A DNA stretch of 64,000 nt from assembly GCF_030704535.1 (NCBI RefSeq), contig NC_081807.1:2893001-2957000 (forward strand), given 5' to 3'. The DNA comes from Vitis vinifera (taxonomy: Eukaryota; Streptophyta; Magnoliopsida; Vitales; Vitaceae). The translations under genes and the position numbers were made by a program. The notes under the pieces were generated by a model. The model searched no databases. It saw only the letters and a program-made list of their open reading frames with translations, and had not been told where the DNA came from. Below, one piece after another: positions 1-10,522 of the stretch; positions within the stretch are counted from its first letter, which is position 1, and the number at the start of each line of letters is the position of its first letter.

Positions 1-1554
1 TTCTGGGGCAGAAATCTTGATTTGGCTACCTTTGAAATTATTGCATTCTACGAGAGCTATGTGAAAGAACTTGCTATTCACTGAAGTTATACCTCGAACA
101 ACCGTCTTGTTCATTGCAATAAACTTCAAATTCTGAAAGAAGAAAATGTTAATCATTATTAACTTCTTCTCAAAAGTCAATTCTCAGACAATCAGAACCA
201 TTTGAGATCTCCCTATCCTCATTATGAACATTAGTGCAGCTTATTGAGCCTTCTTGCCTAATCCATTAGAATCATATGAACCCATAGGATCAATGTAATT
301 TATTTTCATTTTTCAGGCTCCCCTATCTTGTCTAGTTCATGGGCTGCCATCCCAAGTCCCTAACCCATCCTATCCATTGGCAGCTGAACATGGGCTAGTG
401 GAAGCACTTTGGTATGACTTTTTTCTACAGAAACATTGAGAAGGGATTGGTGATGAAACATACAGTGGGAAGAAGTTTGCAGTTAGCATTGATGGGGCAC
501 TTATTGTATGGCCAGGCCTCAACACCTTGGCCATCAAAGGTCCCTCCACCGGTCAAGGTCAGACCCTTCATCCATCCAAATTCAATCCAACCCGCACTGA
601 ATCCATATTCAGACAAGTCTGTTGTAGCCTTCAAATAACCCTGCAAGTTAATTTCTCAAATCTGGTCCTCAACAAAGATCATGATAGAAAAAGATGTGAA
701 AATATATAGATGATTCAAAAAGAAGACAAGCTAGGAATGGATGAAGATCTGAGTCTTGCCTTCATCACAACAGTTAGAGATGATACGCTGTTGCAAGGAC
801 CTGCAAATGTAATGGGACCAATCATATAGGTCCCTTTCGGTATCAGAAGTTTTACTTTACCTGTTGAGGCGCAGGCCTCCTTCCATGCTGCTGTGAAGGC
901 CTGGAATCACAAGAAATAGTTGTATGTTACCTACTATCCTTAACATAAAACCATATGATCTTGGAACCCTTCACTTGGATATTGAAATCTAAACTCAGTT
1001 CCAGTTAAGCCAAGGAAGAAGTTTTTGCACCCAATGACCTATATTCAACCAAGATGGAGATAAAGAGATTAAAAAAAACAAAAAAAAAAAACTAGAGACT
1101 CATGACTAAGAATGGAAACCCATTTAGGATTAATCTCTGCCTGAGCTGGCTGAATAATCAGCAATTCTAACCCATTAACCTGATTTCCCAGAGATTGTCA
1201 GCAGGGAAATTCTGAACTAAAAGGTGACCCAGTAGTCAAGCAAGACTCTTCTATCTTTCCAAGCCCACCTCAAATTTTCTAAGTCATTTCAAATAATAAT
1301 TGTAGTATAACAAAACAAGAAGAAGAAAAATGACAAGAACAAACTCTTCTATCATCAGTGTGACCATCTGCTTGAGCACCAAAGCTCCTGACATTAAACA
1401 GGTGAGTGTTGGCCCCCTTGAGTTCTGCAGGGCTTCTTTCTAGCATTTGAACACCATTTGCACCTGAACTTGCTAGTCCTAATCCTCTGCCATTAACGCA
1501 AAAGAAGAAGGAAAGCACATAGAGCAGTTTGATACCAATTATGTCAGTGCCCAT
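1..1554 (-). CDS. Polygalacturonase (GH28), 5' part, runs off left edge
   Basis: Secreted pectin-degrading glycoside hydrolase family 28 enzyme acting on polygalacturonan in the cell wall. Four exons read on the minus strand: 1554-1345, 900-760, 640-464 and 132-1, together 220 codons, all phase 0. Exon 1 starts with a hydrophobic signal peptide (MGTDIIGIKLLYVLSFFFCV) and leads into FNVRSFGAQADGHTDD, the usual first beta-helix turn of plant GH28 proteins. It continues with AFTAAWKEACAST, LIPKGTYMIGPITFAGPC, and GYLKATTDLSEYG then WIEFGW and GGGTFDGQG. The catalytic motifs (NTD, DD, GHG, RIK) should lie further left, outside the window, so activity cannot be judged. The second intron appears to use a GC donor (AAG|GCAAGA). 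The start Met at 1554 is the first in frame and gives a good signal peptide. The gene is head-to-head with the PPR gene at 1986. Endo- versus exo-acting type is not decided. Confidence 0.88.
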
Positions 1555-1985
1555 CTTCCCTTACATATACATATGAAGTGTTATTTTTGTCTTCTGAGAG
1601 TTGGGTTTTCTTCTTCTCAAAAATTAATCCAGGGGTTTGTGTTGGTCTGCAAAAAGATTCAGTTAAGAGTAAAATAAAAAAAGGGCGCGCTTTTAGATTG
1701 TAACTCCCACCCCCACTTCCACCACATGATATATTAAGTGGTTATGGTTTATCAACCGCTACATTCACATCTTCACCGCCTGTGACCCCATGTTATGAGA
1801 AAACCCCACCTCTGATTTTTGTTTCTTTTTCAAAATTTCATGGGTTTTCTTGATTCTTAAGTGGGTTATCTTGATTGGGCCTTCATGAATTCGCCCTAAC
1901 AGGAATGTTATCCTACAGTCCTTGCCTTGGCAAAAACGCTGCGTTTTAGCCCCAGACGCAAGAGAATTTCAATCGTGGAGCCATC
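1555..1985. promoter_or_regulatory. Divergent intergenic promoter region (polygalacturonase / PPR)
   Basis: The 431 bases between the two outward-facing start codons must hold both promoters and 5' leaders. A TATA-like stretch (tacatatacatatg) lies near 1562-1575, close to the polygalacturonase start. No clear TATA is seen near the PPR start, as is common for PPR genes. No further element is recognised. Confidence 0.4.
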
Positions 1986-3857
1986 ATGAAAGCCATTTCA
2001 AAGCTGAAAGGCATGAAACCGCCGTTGCGTTACGTGGCTGATCCATCCCCTCTGGTTAACGAGTTCGCCAACTTCTGCCATCAATGGGACCTTCACAGAG
2101 CAATGAGAGCCATGGATGCTATGGAAAGACATGGAGTATTTGCTGATGCTATCACGTATTCCGAGCTCATCAAGTGCTGCTCTGCTCGTGGCGCTGTCCA
2201 AGAAGGAAAGCGAGTTCACGAGCACATTTTCTGTAAAGGGTATGAGCCCAAAATGTTTGTAGTCAATACCTTACTCAACATGTACGTGAAATTTAACCTC
2301 TTGGAAGAGGCCGAGGATCTGTTCGACGAAATGCCTGAAAGAAACGTTGTTTCTTGGACTACTATGATATCTGCCTACTCTAATAAACTCAATGACAAGG
2401 CCTTGAAGTGCTTGATTCTAATGTTTAGAGAAGGTGTGAGACCAAATATGTTTACTTACTCTTCAGTTTTGAGAGCATGTGATGGGCTGCCCAACCTTAG
2501 GCAGCTCCATTGTGGGATAATCAAGACTGGGTTGGAGTCTGATGTCTTTGTTCGGAGTGCTTTGATTGATGTTTACTCAAAATGGAGTGATTTGGATAAT
2601 GCATTAGGTGTTTTTGATGAAATGCCCACTAGGGATTTGGTTGTTTGGAACTCAATCATTGGGGGGTTCGCTCAGAATAGTGATGGTAATGAGGCTTTGA
2701 ATCTTTTCAAGAGGATGAAGAGAGCTGGTTTTCTAGCTGATCAAGCTACTTTGACTAGTGTTTTGAGGGCATGTACTGGTTTAGCTCTGTTAGAATTGGG
2801 GAGACAGGTCCATGTTCATGTACTCAAGTTTGATCAAGACCTAATTCTCAACAATGCACTCATCGATATGTACTGCAAGTGTGGCAGCTTGGAGGATGCA
2901 AACTCTGCGTTTTCTCGTATGGTCGAGAAAGATGTGATATCTTGGAGCACAATGGTTGCAGGTTTGGCCCAGAATGGTTACAGTCGACAGGCACTGGAAT
3001 TATTTGAGTCAATGAAAGAGTCAGGGTCTAGACCGAATTATATCACAGTTCTTGGGGTTCTGTTTGCCTGCAGTCATGCTGGGCTGGTAGAGAAGGGATG
3101 GTACTATTTTCGATCAATGAAGAAGCTTTTCGGGGTGGATCCTGGAAGAGAACACTATGGTTGCCTGATTGATCTCCTTGGGAGAGCTGGGAGGCTTGAT
3201 GAAGCAGTTAAGTTAATCCATGAAATGGAATGTGAACCAGATTCAGTAACATGGAGGACTTTGCTGGGTGCCTGCAGGGTTCATAGAAATGTGGATCTAG
3301 CTATCTATGCAGCCAAGAAGATCATAGAATTGGAGCCTGAAGATGCAGGAACCTACATACTGTTGTCTAATATATATGCGAATACTCAGAGGTGGGAAGA
3401 TGTGGCAGAAGTGAGGAAGACCATGACTAACAGAGGAATCAGGAAAACCCCAGGTTGTAGCTGGATTGAAGTGGATAAACAGATTCATGTGTTTATTTTA
3501 GGAGATACATCACACCCAAAAATAGAAGAGATTGTCCAGCGTTTGAATGATTTGATAGAGAGAGTAATGGGAGTAGGCTATGTTCCAGACACAAATTTTG
3601 TGTTGCAGGACCTTGAGGGGGAGCAGAAGGAAGATTCTCTTCGATACCATAGTGAGAAACTGGCAATCATGTTCGGTCTGATGAACTTGTCAAGGGAGAA
3701 AACAGTTAGAATCAGGAAAAATCTAAGGATTTGCGGAGATTGTCATGTGTTTGCAAAAGTGGTATCGAGGATGGAGCATCGGAGCATTGTGATTCGGGAC
3801 CCCATCCGGTACCATCATTTTCAAGATGGAGTCTGCTCCTGTGGGGATTATTGGTAG
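1986..3857 (+). CDS. REME1: DYW-type pentatricopeptide repeat RNA-editing factor, REME1-like (mitochondrial)
   Basis: Intronless 623-aa PLS-class PPR protein. It resembles recalled Arabidopsis At2g03880 (REME1), a site-recognition factor for mitochondrial C-to-U editing, along nearly its whole length. Repeats run from about residue 50 to 460, with typical L-type motifs such as YSELIKCCSARGAVQEGKRVH and NVVSWTTMISAYS. They are followed by E and E+ motifs (PGCSWIEVDKQIHVF) and a C-terminal DYW deaminase domain of about 95 residues. The deaminase zinc signature is complete: H555-S-E557, C583-G-D-C586-H, and the terminal C617-S-C619-G-D-Y-W. The cytidine deaminase active site therefore looks intact. 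The Met at 1986 gives a short, basic, hydroxylated leader compatible with organelle import. Single-exon structure is usual for the family. Orthology to REME1 is inferred from remembered sequence, and the edited sites in this species are unknown. Confidence 0.93.
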   Translation: MKAISKLKGMKPPLRYVADPSPLVNEFANFCHQWDLHRAMRAMDAMERHGVFADAITYSELIKCCSARGAVQEGKRVHEHIFCKGYEPKMFVVNTLLNMYVKFNLLEEAEDLFDEMPERNVVSWTTMISAYSNKLNDKALKCLILMFREGVRPNMFTYSSVLRACDGLPNLRQLHCGIIKTGLESDVFVRSALIDVYSKWSDLDNALGVFDEMPTRDLVVWNSIIGGFAQNSDGNEALNLFKRMKRAGFLADQATLTSVLRACTGLALLELGRQVHVHVLKFDQDLILNNALIDMYCKCGSLEDANSAFSRMVEKDVISWSTMVAGLAQNGYSRQALELFESMKESGSRPNYITVLGVLFACSHAGLVEKGWYYFRSMKKLFGVDPGREHYGCLIDLLGRAGRLDEAVKLIHEMECEPDSVTWRTLLGACRVHRNVDLAIYAAKKIIELEPEDAGTYILLSNIYANTQRWEDVAEVRKTMTNRGIRKTPGCSWIEVDKQIHVFILGDTSHPKIEEIVQRLNDLIERVMGVGYVPDTNFVLQDLEGEQKEDSLRYHSEKLAIMFGLMNLSREKTVRIRKNLRICGDCHVFAKVVSRMEHRSIVIRDPIRYHHFQDGVCSCGDYW

Positions 3858-4342
3858 CAGAAGATGCAGAGCATGAGCTTGCCAAAGGAAATTCTTTTGT
3901 TGATGGATATGACCATCCATTGGCTGAACTGATCCTGGATTTGATTCTGGGGCACTAAAGATTTAGCTTATAATGTAATAAGGAACAATCAAATGTACCA
4001 CAGAAATAATCAGATAGCCATCAATGAAAAAAACTGCATCACAGGGTATTCAAATGAAATTTTGATACCGATAGTTTGCATTGATGGTAATTTCAAGTCC
4101 CTCCACATTCTTCAAGTTGCCGATCAACATCCAGTTGTGAATTATGAGTTAAATACTTATTTGTTGGTACAATGTACAAACCACATGTGAGGATGATCAT
4201 GTTTATTTTGCATCACATGTAAAATTCCAATACATCACTGAGAAAGATGTTATTTCTAATTCTGATCATCTCACAGCAAGGTGGAAACTGGGAAGTGAGG
4301 CTGAACATGTCTATTAAGAGCTGAACAGGCGTCTCTGATTCC
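3858..4342. other. Convergent 3' region, no gene
   Basis: About 480 bases between the PPR stop and the aminoacylase stop on the opposite strand. It should contain both 3' untranslated regions. Candidate near-upstream signals such as ataatgtaataagg are present around 3970. No coding sequence is supported. Confidence 0.6.
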
Positions 4343-7300
4343 TCACAATTCTTCTTTGCGGTCTTCATCTCTTGTATGTTCGTTGAAAGATGCATAAGCT
4401 TTGATTATCGACTCATAGATCTCAATTCCTCTCAGGTACTCAGCCTGGTTCAGAAACTGCAACAAAGTGGAACATAAGATGGTCAGCTCCTCAGGGTGAA
4501 AGAAAAACAATGATCTTCTACTCAGGCTAACCTAACATATAGTTGCAGTCATGCACTAAATTCAGACAATCATATAAATGCAAGATTCTATCTGCATTTT
4601 TTGTGCAAGTGTGCATATTGATATTGGAAGACTGATGCTACATGATATAAATGAAAATAAAATTATATGTTTACCTCATTATGGTCATGAAGTAGAATAG
4701 GTGTGTTTTTCATAGGGGAGAAGCCAATTGCTGGCAAGCCCAGTTGCCGGAAATAGCGAGCATCAGTTGAGGCAGGAAAGATCTCTGGCCTTCCAAGTTT
4801 TTCATTGACTTTCTTCACAGCTTCTTCTAATAAGGTCCACCATGGATTAGAACTGTCTGTAGCTGTGAGGACTGGCTTCCCAAACTTGTCATACACTGAA
4901 ACCTTTTGCTTAAACTGCCCAAGCTACAAATGTTGTTAGGGGTGATTGGCAATGGAAAAACCACCTCAAGTCCTGAAACCTAAAATTCTTAAACCAATGG
5001 TTTACATGTTTAAACGGATCTAGAATCATATTTTTAACAAAGACTGCAAACAGAATGTGCAATAGTCTGCAAATCTATACTCGGTACCAACATAACACAC
5101 CCAGGCTGCCTTGCCACCATCAAAGGGTTATCATGGACCAACTTTAACTAGACCAAATAAATCATTCCATAAGCACCCTTTTTCCTATTGCACACATCAA
5201 TACCAACAGCCAAACAAATGCAATAAAGAATCATCTAATTCCACACCACCCATAGGTACAAACCACTGGCAACTAGTTCTTGTGCCACATACAATTTGCA
5301 AATGGCAACAACAACAGGTTTGTTCCTTATTTTAAATGAAGTAAGCATGTGGCCTGGTGTAAAACTCATCATCCTAAAGTTTATTCTTTATCAAGTTTTG
5401 TCCTTTCTCACATTTTACCAAATGACAGTAACTGAGAAAATAAAAAAAAAGGTAGTGGGATGGAGAGAAAGAAGCTGGTGTATATAGATATACTGATCAA
5501 AGACCTAAATATCCTCTATCTATGTTTTCCAGTGTTTTAGTAGAAACGTTCAAAAATCTTTAATTAAAGAAACATATAGCAAAGGAGATTAGATAATCCT
5601 CAGCCATAGCCATTTAATCATCAATAATCCATAGGCTCCCACATTAATTGCAAACATAGCTTTCCAGGAACAACAAGAAAACTGTTTCCTTCTCATGCTG
5701 CTAAATTTGTTACCAAAAAGGGAAAAAGAAAGGCATCCAGTGGGGTATATTACCTCAAATGTCATGTTCCGTGAAGCAGGTGCCCATTCCTCAGCAATCC
5801 GTTTCTCCAAGGATACTTGATCAGCAGTTGGTGGGATCCGGATGTCAAAACCAGCCTCTGCCTCAGAAGGCTGCAAGTTCATGACAAAGCCCTGATGGAC
5901 AAGAAAGAAATACACATGCCCTTAAGCGTGAGAAACATATCACCATTGAATGTCAGTAACATGGTTGAGGATTTCAACCAAATAACAAACTGTAATACAA
6001 AAAACAACTATCTGAAAAAGTTGATCACTTTTGCTCCTTGTCATTGAATGCATTCTTGCACAATACCACTAGACATTACTTGGAAAAAAGAATTAGAATA
6101 AACACACAAGATATAGCAAAACAACGAAACACATTATGAATGTCTAACCAGATGCAATTAAATTAACTTCTCTAATTTACAAGGAAATCAGATGTTTGTG
6201 CAATGAGGCTTATGGTTAATATCTTGTGGTGTAAACAAGAGGTAGTGCCTGCCCTAAGAGCACTTCATTATAGGTCATACTTATCACCCCTTATGGTGTT
6301 CATGCAATACCTTAAATATGATACTTCCGAGTCACTGGGTTACTCCTTAACTGGTCTACAGTACATCCCAAGTCTGAATCATTTCATAGAACTGATTGAA
6401 CCAATATCAAAGCAACTTCATAGAAGCTTGGGATTGGAAAACTTACAGTTGGGGATGGTGTGCCAGCCTTCAGGAAAACCATATTGACCGAGATAACCTC
6501 GCCTTCACTCTTCAAACCCGACTTCACCAAATCAAACTGTGCTGCCCGAAACCTCCTCACACTCTCAATGCTCTTCAGAATGTTCTCCATGGCAGTGTTG
6601 TCATACAGCTTCGCCCCGTGTCCGGGAGCTCCAGTAGCCCTGATTACCAGCCACCACGGACTCCTCTCCGCATAAAACGCCCTGTAATTCTCATTCGGAG
6701 AAGCCAAACCTGCTCACGCAGATTAAGAATTCATCGAGAAAACAAAGTTCTCAAATCACAAAGCTTGCCAACATCCAATTTACCTTCATCAAGCACTATT
6801 CCAACATTCATCTTCTTGAACTCATCCGAATCAGCGAATTTCTCCGCGCCGTCGTGTCCGCCAATCTCCTCATCGGGAACAAACGACAAGTACACTGTTC
6901 GAAGCGGCTGAAATCCAGAACTCTTGAGCCGGCGAATGGCTTCCAGGTACTGCAGACCAACACACTTCATGTCCTGAGACCCCCTGGCGTAGATGTCGCC
7001 GTTTCCATCAACATGAGCATCGAACGGAGGGTGAGTCCATTTATGATGCTCAGCCGGAACAACGTCGGTGTGGGAGTTGAGGAGGATGGAGGGGAGATTC
7101 GGGTTAGAGCCGGGCCATTTGAGGAGAACAATAGGTTTCCCCTTGACGAACTCGAGGGTTTGGGAATGGAGAGAGATGGATTGAGCTTGAGAGACGATGA
7201 AATCGGCAGCTTCATAGTAGTTAGGGTTTGGTTGGGCAGTGTTGATCTGGAGGTAGCGTTGGAACCTGGAGACGATCGAAGAATCATCATCTGCTCCGAC

Positions 7301-7351
7301 TGTGGAGAAGAGTAGAGATAGAATAAAGAGAGCATAGAAGAAGGTGCCCAT
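4343..7351 (-). CDS. ACY1: Aminoacylase-1 (N-acyl-L-amino-acid amidohydrolase, peptidase M20)
   Basis: Zinc-dependent hydrolase that removes N-acyl groups from acylated amino acids. Five exons on the minus strand: 7351-6784, 6709-6447, 5891-5754, 4923-4675 and 4456-4343. Phases fit exactly and give 443 aa, the normal plant length. M20 residues visible: H94 in LLNSHTDVVP, D127 in ARGSQDMKCVG, the adjacent E161/E162 in SFVPDEEIGG (general base and metal ligand), FPASTDARYF, and the C-terminal zinc histidine H404 in LLHDHNE. The dimerisation lid segment (PWWLVIRATGAPGHGAKLYDNTAMENI) is complete. I chose the Met at 7351 because it begins a clear signal peptide (MGTFFYALFILSLLFSTVGA), as in plant homologues. 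The frame is open upstream to about 7590 with further Mets, so a longer N-terminus cannot be excluded. All introns are GT-AG. Confidence 0.93.
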
Positions 7352-8830
7352 GGAATAGCGAGAGCTTCTGGCAGTCGGAGCCTCCGCCACTGCTGGATGG
7401 GCGTAGAGCTGAAGCTGCATCCTATCTGAATAAACAGTCGTGCCCTCAAACTCACGCTCGCTCATATCTGAAATTGCTGAGGTGGCAATTTGCAATTTAA
7501 AATAACCTTTTTCAAAATTTTGAAAAATTTGCAAAAAAATATCCTTATTTTTGGTCCAAAGATAGGAGTATTCACGCTCACTCAAACTCACGACGTATTT
7601 TCATTGACTTCTAATATACCATAAATATTATTTTAAGATCAATAACAGTTTTTGCATTTATTAGGATAATTTTGTTCAAAAAGATTATGGGAAACTTTCT
7701 ATGAAAGTCATAAACATAATACTTCTTCTAAGGAATTTATTTCTACTTATACAAGAACTTATTTTATATTTAATAAAAAATTTGCACCAATTACTAGAAG
7801 AGAAAATTTTTTGTACAAGCTTGATCGATTCTTGATTGGGAAAGCCTAATCAATTCAAACGGTTTAGGACATCTTTAATCAATTAAGCAAAAAAAACAGC
7901 TAAAAAGGCTTCTGATTTCGGTTTTATTCTTCCAATAACTTGAGCACTTTATTTAAAAACTTTTATAACACATTTTTTGAAAGAATTAAGTGTAAGATTT
8001 TGAAGTAAAATGCAAATTCATCAATTTCAAAGATAAAAAGGTCATTTTTGAGCTTTAAAGGATGAATGAAAACCATTTGAAAATGCATGAAAATTATTTT
8101 ATCCTAAGTGCACCCATAAAATTCATTTTACATAGATTTTTAGACATTGAATCTTTAATGATTCATTTATTCATGATAATTGAATCTTTGATGAACATAC
8201 TTACTTAACCTAAAAAACGTCACTTGATTTAAATATATCAGCATACTTAACTTTATTTCATTATTATCAAAGCATGTTTAAGAGAACCCTTGGACTAACA
8301 AATCTTTATCTAACCGAAATGTCTCTTTTCTTATATTTCCTTATAAATGAATTGTTTTTCTTTCTCGCTCAAATGTGGCTCTATCACTCTTTCTAAATTC
8401 TAAGAACCTTATTCTCCAATAATTGATGCATAGATTATGTGCTCGAACGAAAACATAATTTAGTACTTATAGTTTAGCATCAATCAATTATATAAAATGC
8501 ATGCCTATAAAACATACGGGTTAAAAATGACAGGTAAATTATATGATTTAAATGATAAATCCATCCGATTTACCTTGAATAAGTGCTAGCACTTTAGTTT
8601 GTGAGTTAAGGTTTGTTTTGAGCTAAAATATGAGATCAAATAATATAAAGAATGCAAATGATTGAACACTCATCAATCAAGATAGAAAAAAATGATCAAA
8701 CAAGTGTAAAATATAGACAAACACGAAAGATGAGTAATGAAAGTTATAAAGAAAATCGAGAGAGCATGCAACTACGTTGGAAGGGTTTGGAGTTAAAACC
8801 AAGCCAAAAAAATGGAAGAAAATGACTATT

Positions 8831-9132
8831 AGGATTTATTTGGTAATTATTTTTTAAAATAATTATTAAGAACAGTTTTTGAAATTGTTATGTAATTTTT
8901 ATAGAAAAAAATTTATTTGAAGACTTAAAACGTTTTTAATCTATTTTTAATATTTTAAAAATAATTTTTTATATTTTATATTTTATAATTATTTCTTAAA
9001 ACAATCCTCAAAGTAAAAATAATAAAAAACAATTAAAATATATTAATTGAAAACACTTTATTTCATCTTTAAATAATTTTTTTTATTAAACATTTTTTTT
9101 CTGAAATCTGTTTTGAAAAAAACAATTCAGAC
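8831..9132. repeat. MITE-like AT-rich repeat, copy 1
   Basis: Begins with a TTTGGTAATTATTTTT-type end and shares a long interior with the repeat near 49529-49849. The 24 bases at 8987-9010 are identical to those at 49721-49744, and the flanking order of poly-A/T blocks agrees. There is no coding capacity. The boundaries and superfamily are uncertain. Confidence 0.5.
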
Positions 9133-10083
9133 TCTTATTCACTGGCAGATATCTTGTGTTTTTTTGTAATTATTTGAGATAATATTATTTATTTTTGGAT
9201 AATAGGTGAAAGATCGAGGGAACTAGGTAAAAATGGGTAGAGGGAAATAGAAGAAGAGGGGCATTTTGAACACGTCAAATTAAACCTTCCCCAAGTAGCC
9301 CATCATTTTTATTTTGTTTTTAATATGGGCCCTCGATTTCTGTCGAATTCGGCGATTTTATCGCAGATTTTTAGATTTATACTGTTTTTGATTGGATTTT
9401 GATTTTATCAGGTAGTTTCATGGCCGGCGGGGCGCCTTTCACGCATGGGCAGCTGGTCAAACGGGAGATTGTTAGAAAGGAAGAACGACGATGGGGCCTG
9501 GGTTTTGTCCCCTGGTCCCTCACGTGTGAAAAGGGTGGGCTTCACTTAGGTCCGTTTTGTCCTTGTAGGCCATATATATATAAAATGAAAAAAAATAAAG
9601 ATTATAGTAAATAAATTAATTTTAATTATTTTATTCTTAAATTTAAATAAATTAGTTATTTAAAATAAAAAAATTTAATAAAATTTTAAAATCTTATTAT
9701 ACTAAATAATTAATTAAATATAAACAAAACATAAACTTATAAATATTTTTAAATAAAAAATAATTATTATTTCAATATTAAATATATTTTTAAATAATGC
9801 ATATTATCATTGCTATATTTTCTTAAAATTATTTTTTTTATAAACATGACTAAATAAATCTATATTTTTTTCTTATTTTAAAAAATCGATGAAAATAATT
9901 ATTATTTTAAAAAGAATTATTTTCTATTTCATTTTATTTTAAAAAATTATTTTTAAAAAACAACAACAAAATCATATTAAAAAAATATTAAAACAATATA
10001 AAAACATGTACGAGGAACCAACATGTACGAGGTGGAAGAACTTAACACAACTATTCAGCATTTTCCTTAAATAAATTAATTTA

Positions 10084-10352
10084 TTATTTTGTTGTTATAT
10101 AAATATAAAAAAAATGAAAAAAAAAAATATTAATTGAATGAGAGACCAGAATTTGAGTTTCCAGAAGGGGCATAACGTACCATGTCATCCAACGTTGGCA
10201 TACCTGTAAATTTGGTTATTTTGTTGTTATATAAATATAAAAAAAAATGAAAAAATAATATTAATTGAATGAGAGTCGAATGGGCATTTACGAGTTTCCA
10301 GAAGGGGCATAACGTCCTATGTCATCCAACGTTGGCATACCTGTAAATTTGG
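10084..10352. repeat. Tandem duplication (132 bp + 137 bp) upstream of the unknown gene
   Basis: Units 10084-10215 and 10216-10352 both run from ttattttgttgttatata through a poly-A block and ccagaaggggcataacg to gtaaatttgg. They differ by a few substitutions and small indels. The duplication ends about 95 bp upstream of a TATA-like run, so it lies in the probable promoter of the gene starting at 10523. Confidence 0.85.
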
Positions 10353-10445
10353 AAAACTCCAGTGTCAATTCAAGAAACCAGGATCCACAGCGAATCCCGA
10401 CTTTGAAGCTCCTCCCTGACCAGACCACAAATGCAATCCCTTCTG

Positions 10446-10459
10446 TATATATATATATT
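10446..10459 (+). promoter_or_regulatory. TATA-like element for the 197-aa protein gene
   Basis: A tatatatatatatta run lies about 65-75 bp before the ATG at 10523, leaving room for a short leader. The spurious longer open frame starting at 10319 would cross it, which argues for the downstream start. Confidence 0.4.
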
Positions 10460-10522
10460 AAATTCATTTCCATCGGTCGTTCTTCCAAGAAACCAGAGGA
10501 AAAAGGAAAAGGAAGAGGCGAA

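Larger units (their letters stand above)
7352..10522. other. Gene-free intergenic region with MITE-like repeat and promoter duplication
   Basis: Very AT-rich. It holds a MITE-like element (about 8831-9132), a locally GC-richer island (about 9300-9570) and a 132/137-bp tandem duplication (10084-10352) just upstream of the next gene. The largest open frame (9399-9614) starts in the GC-richer island and is not recognisable as a protein. No RNA gene is evident. Confidence 0.5.

Noticed and set aside
841-861. Exon end at CAACAG|GTAAAG in the polygalacturonase
   Set aside because: Although it looks like a GT donor, the frame continues through it with family sequence (ASTGKVKLLIPKGTYMIGP), so no intron is needed there.
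10319-10522. Longer N-terminus for the 197-aa protein
   Set aside because: It would cross a TATA-like run and part of a tandem duplication. The ATG at 10523 has good context and begins the conserved-looking sequence.
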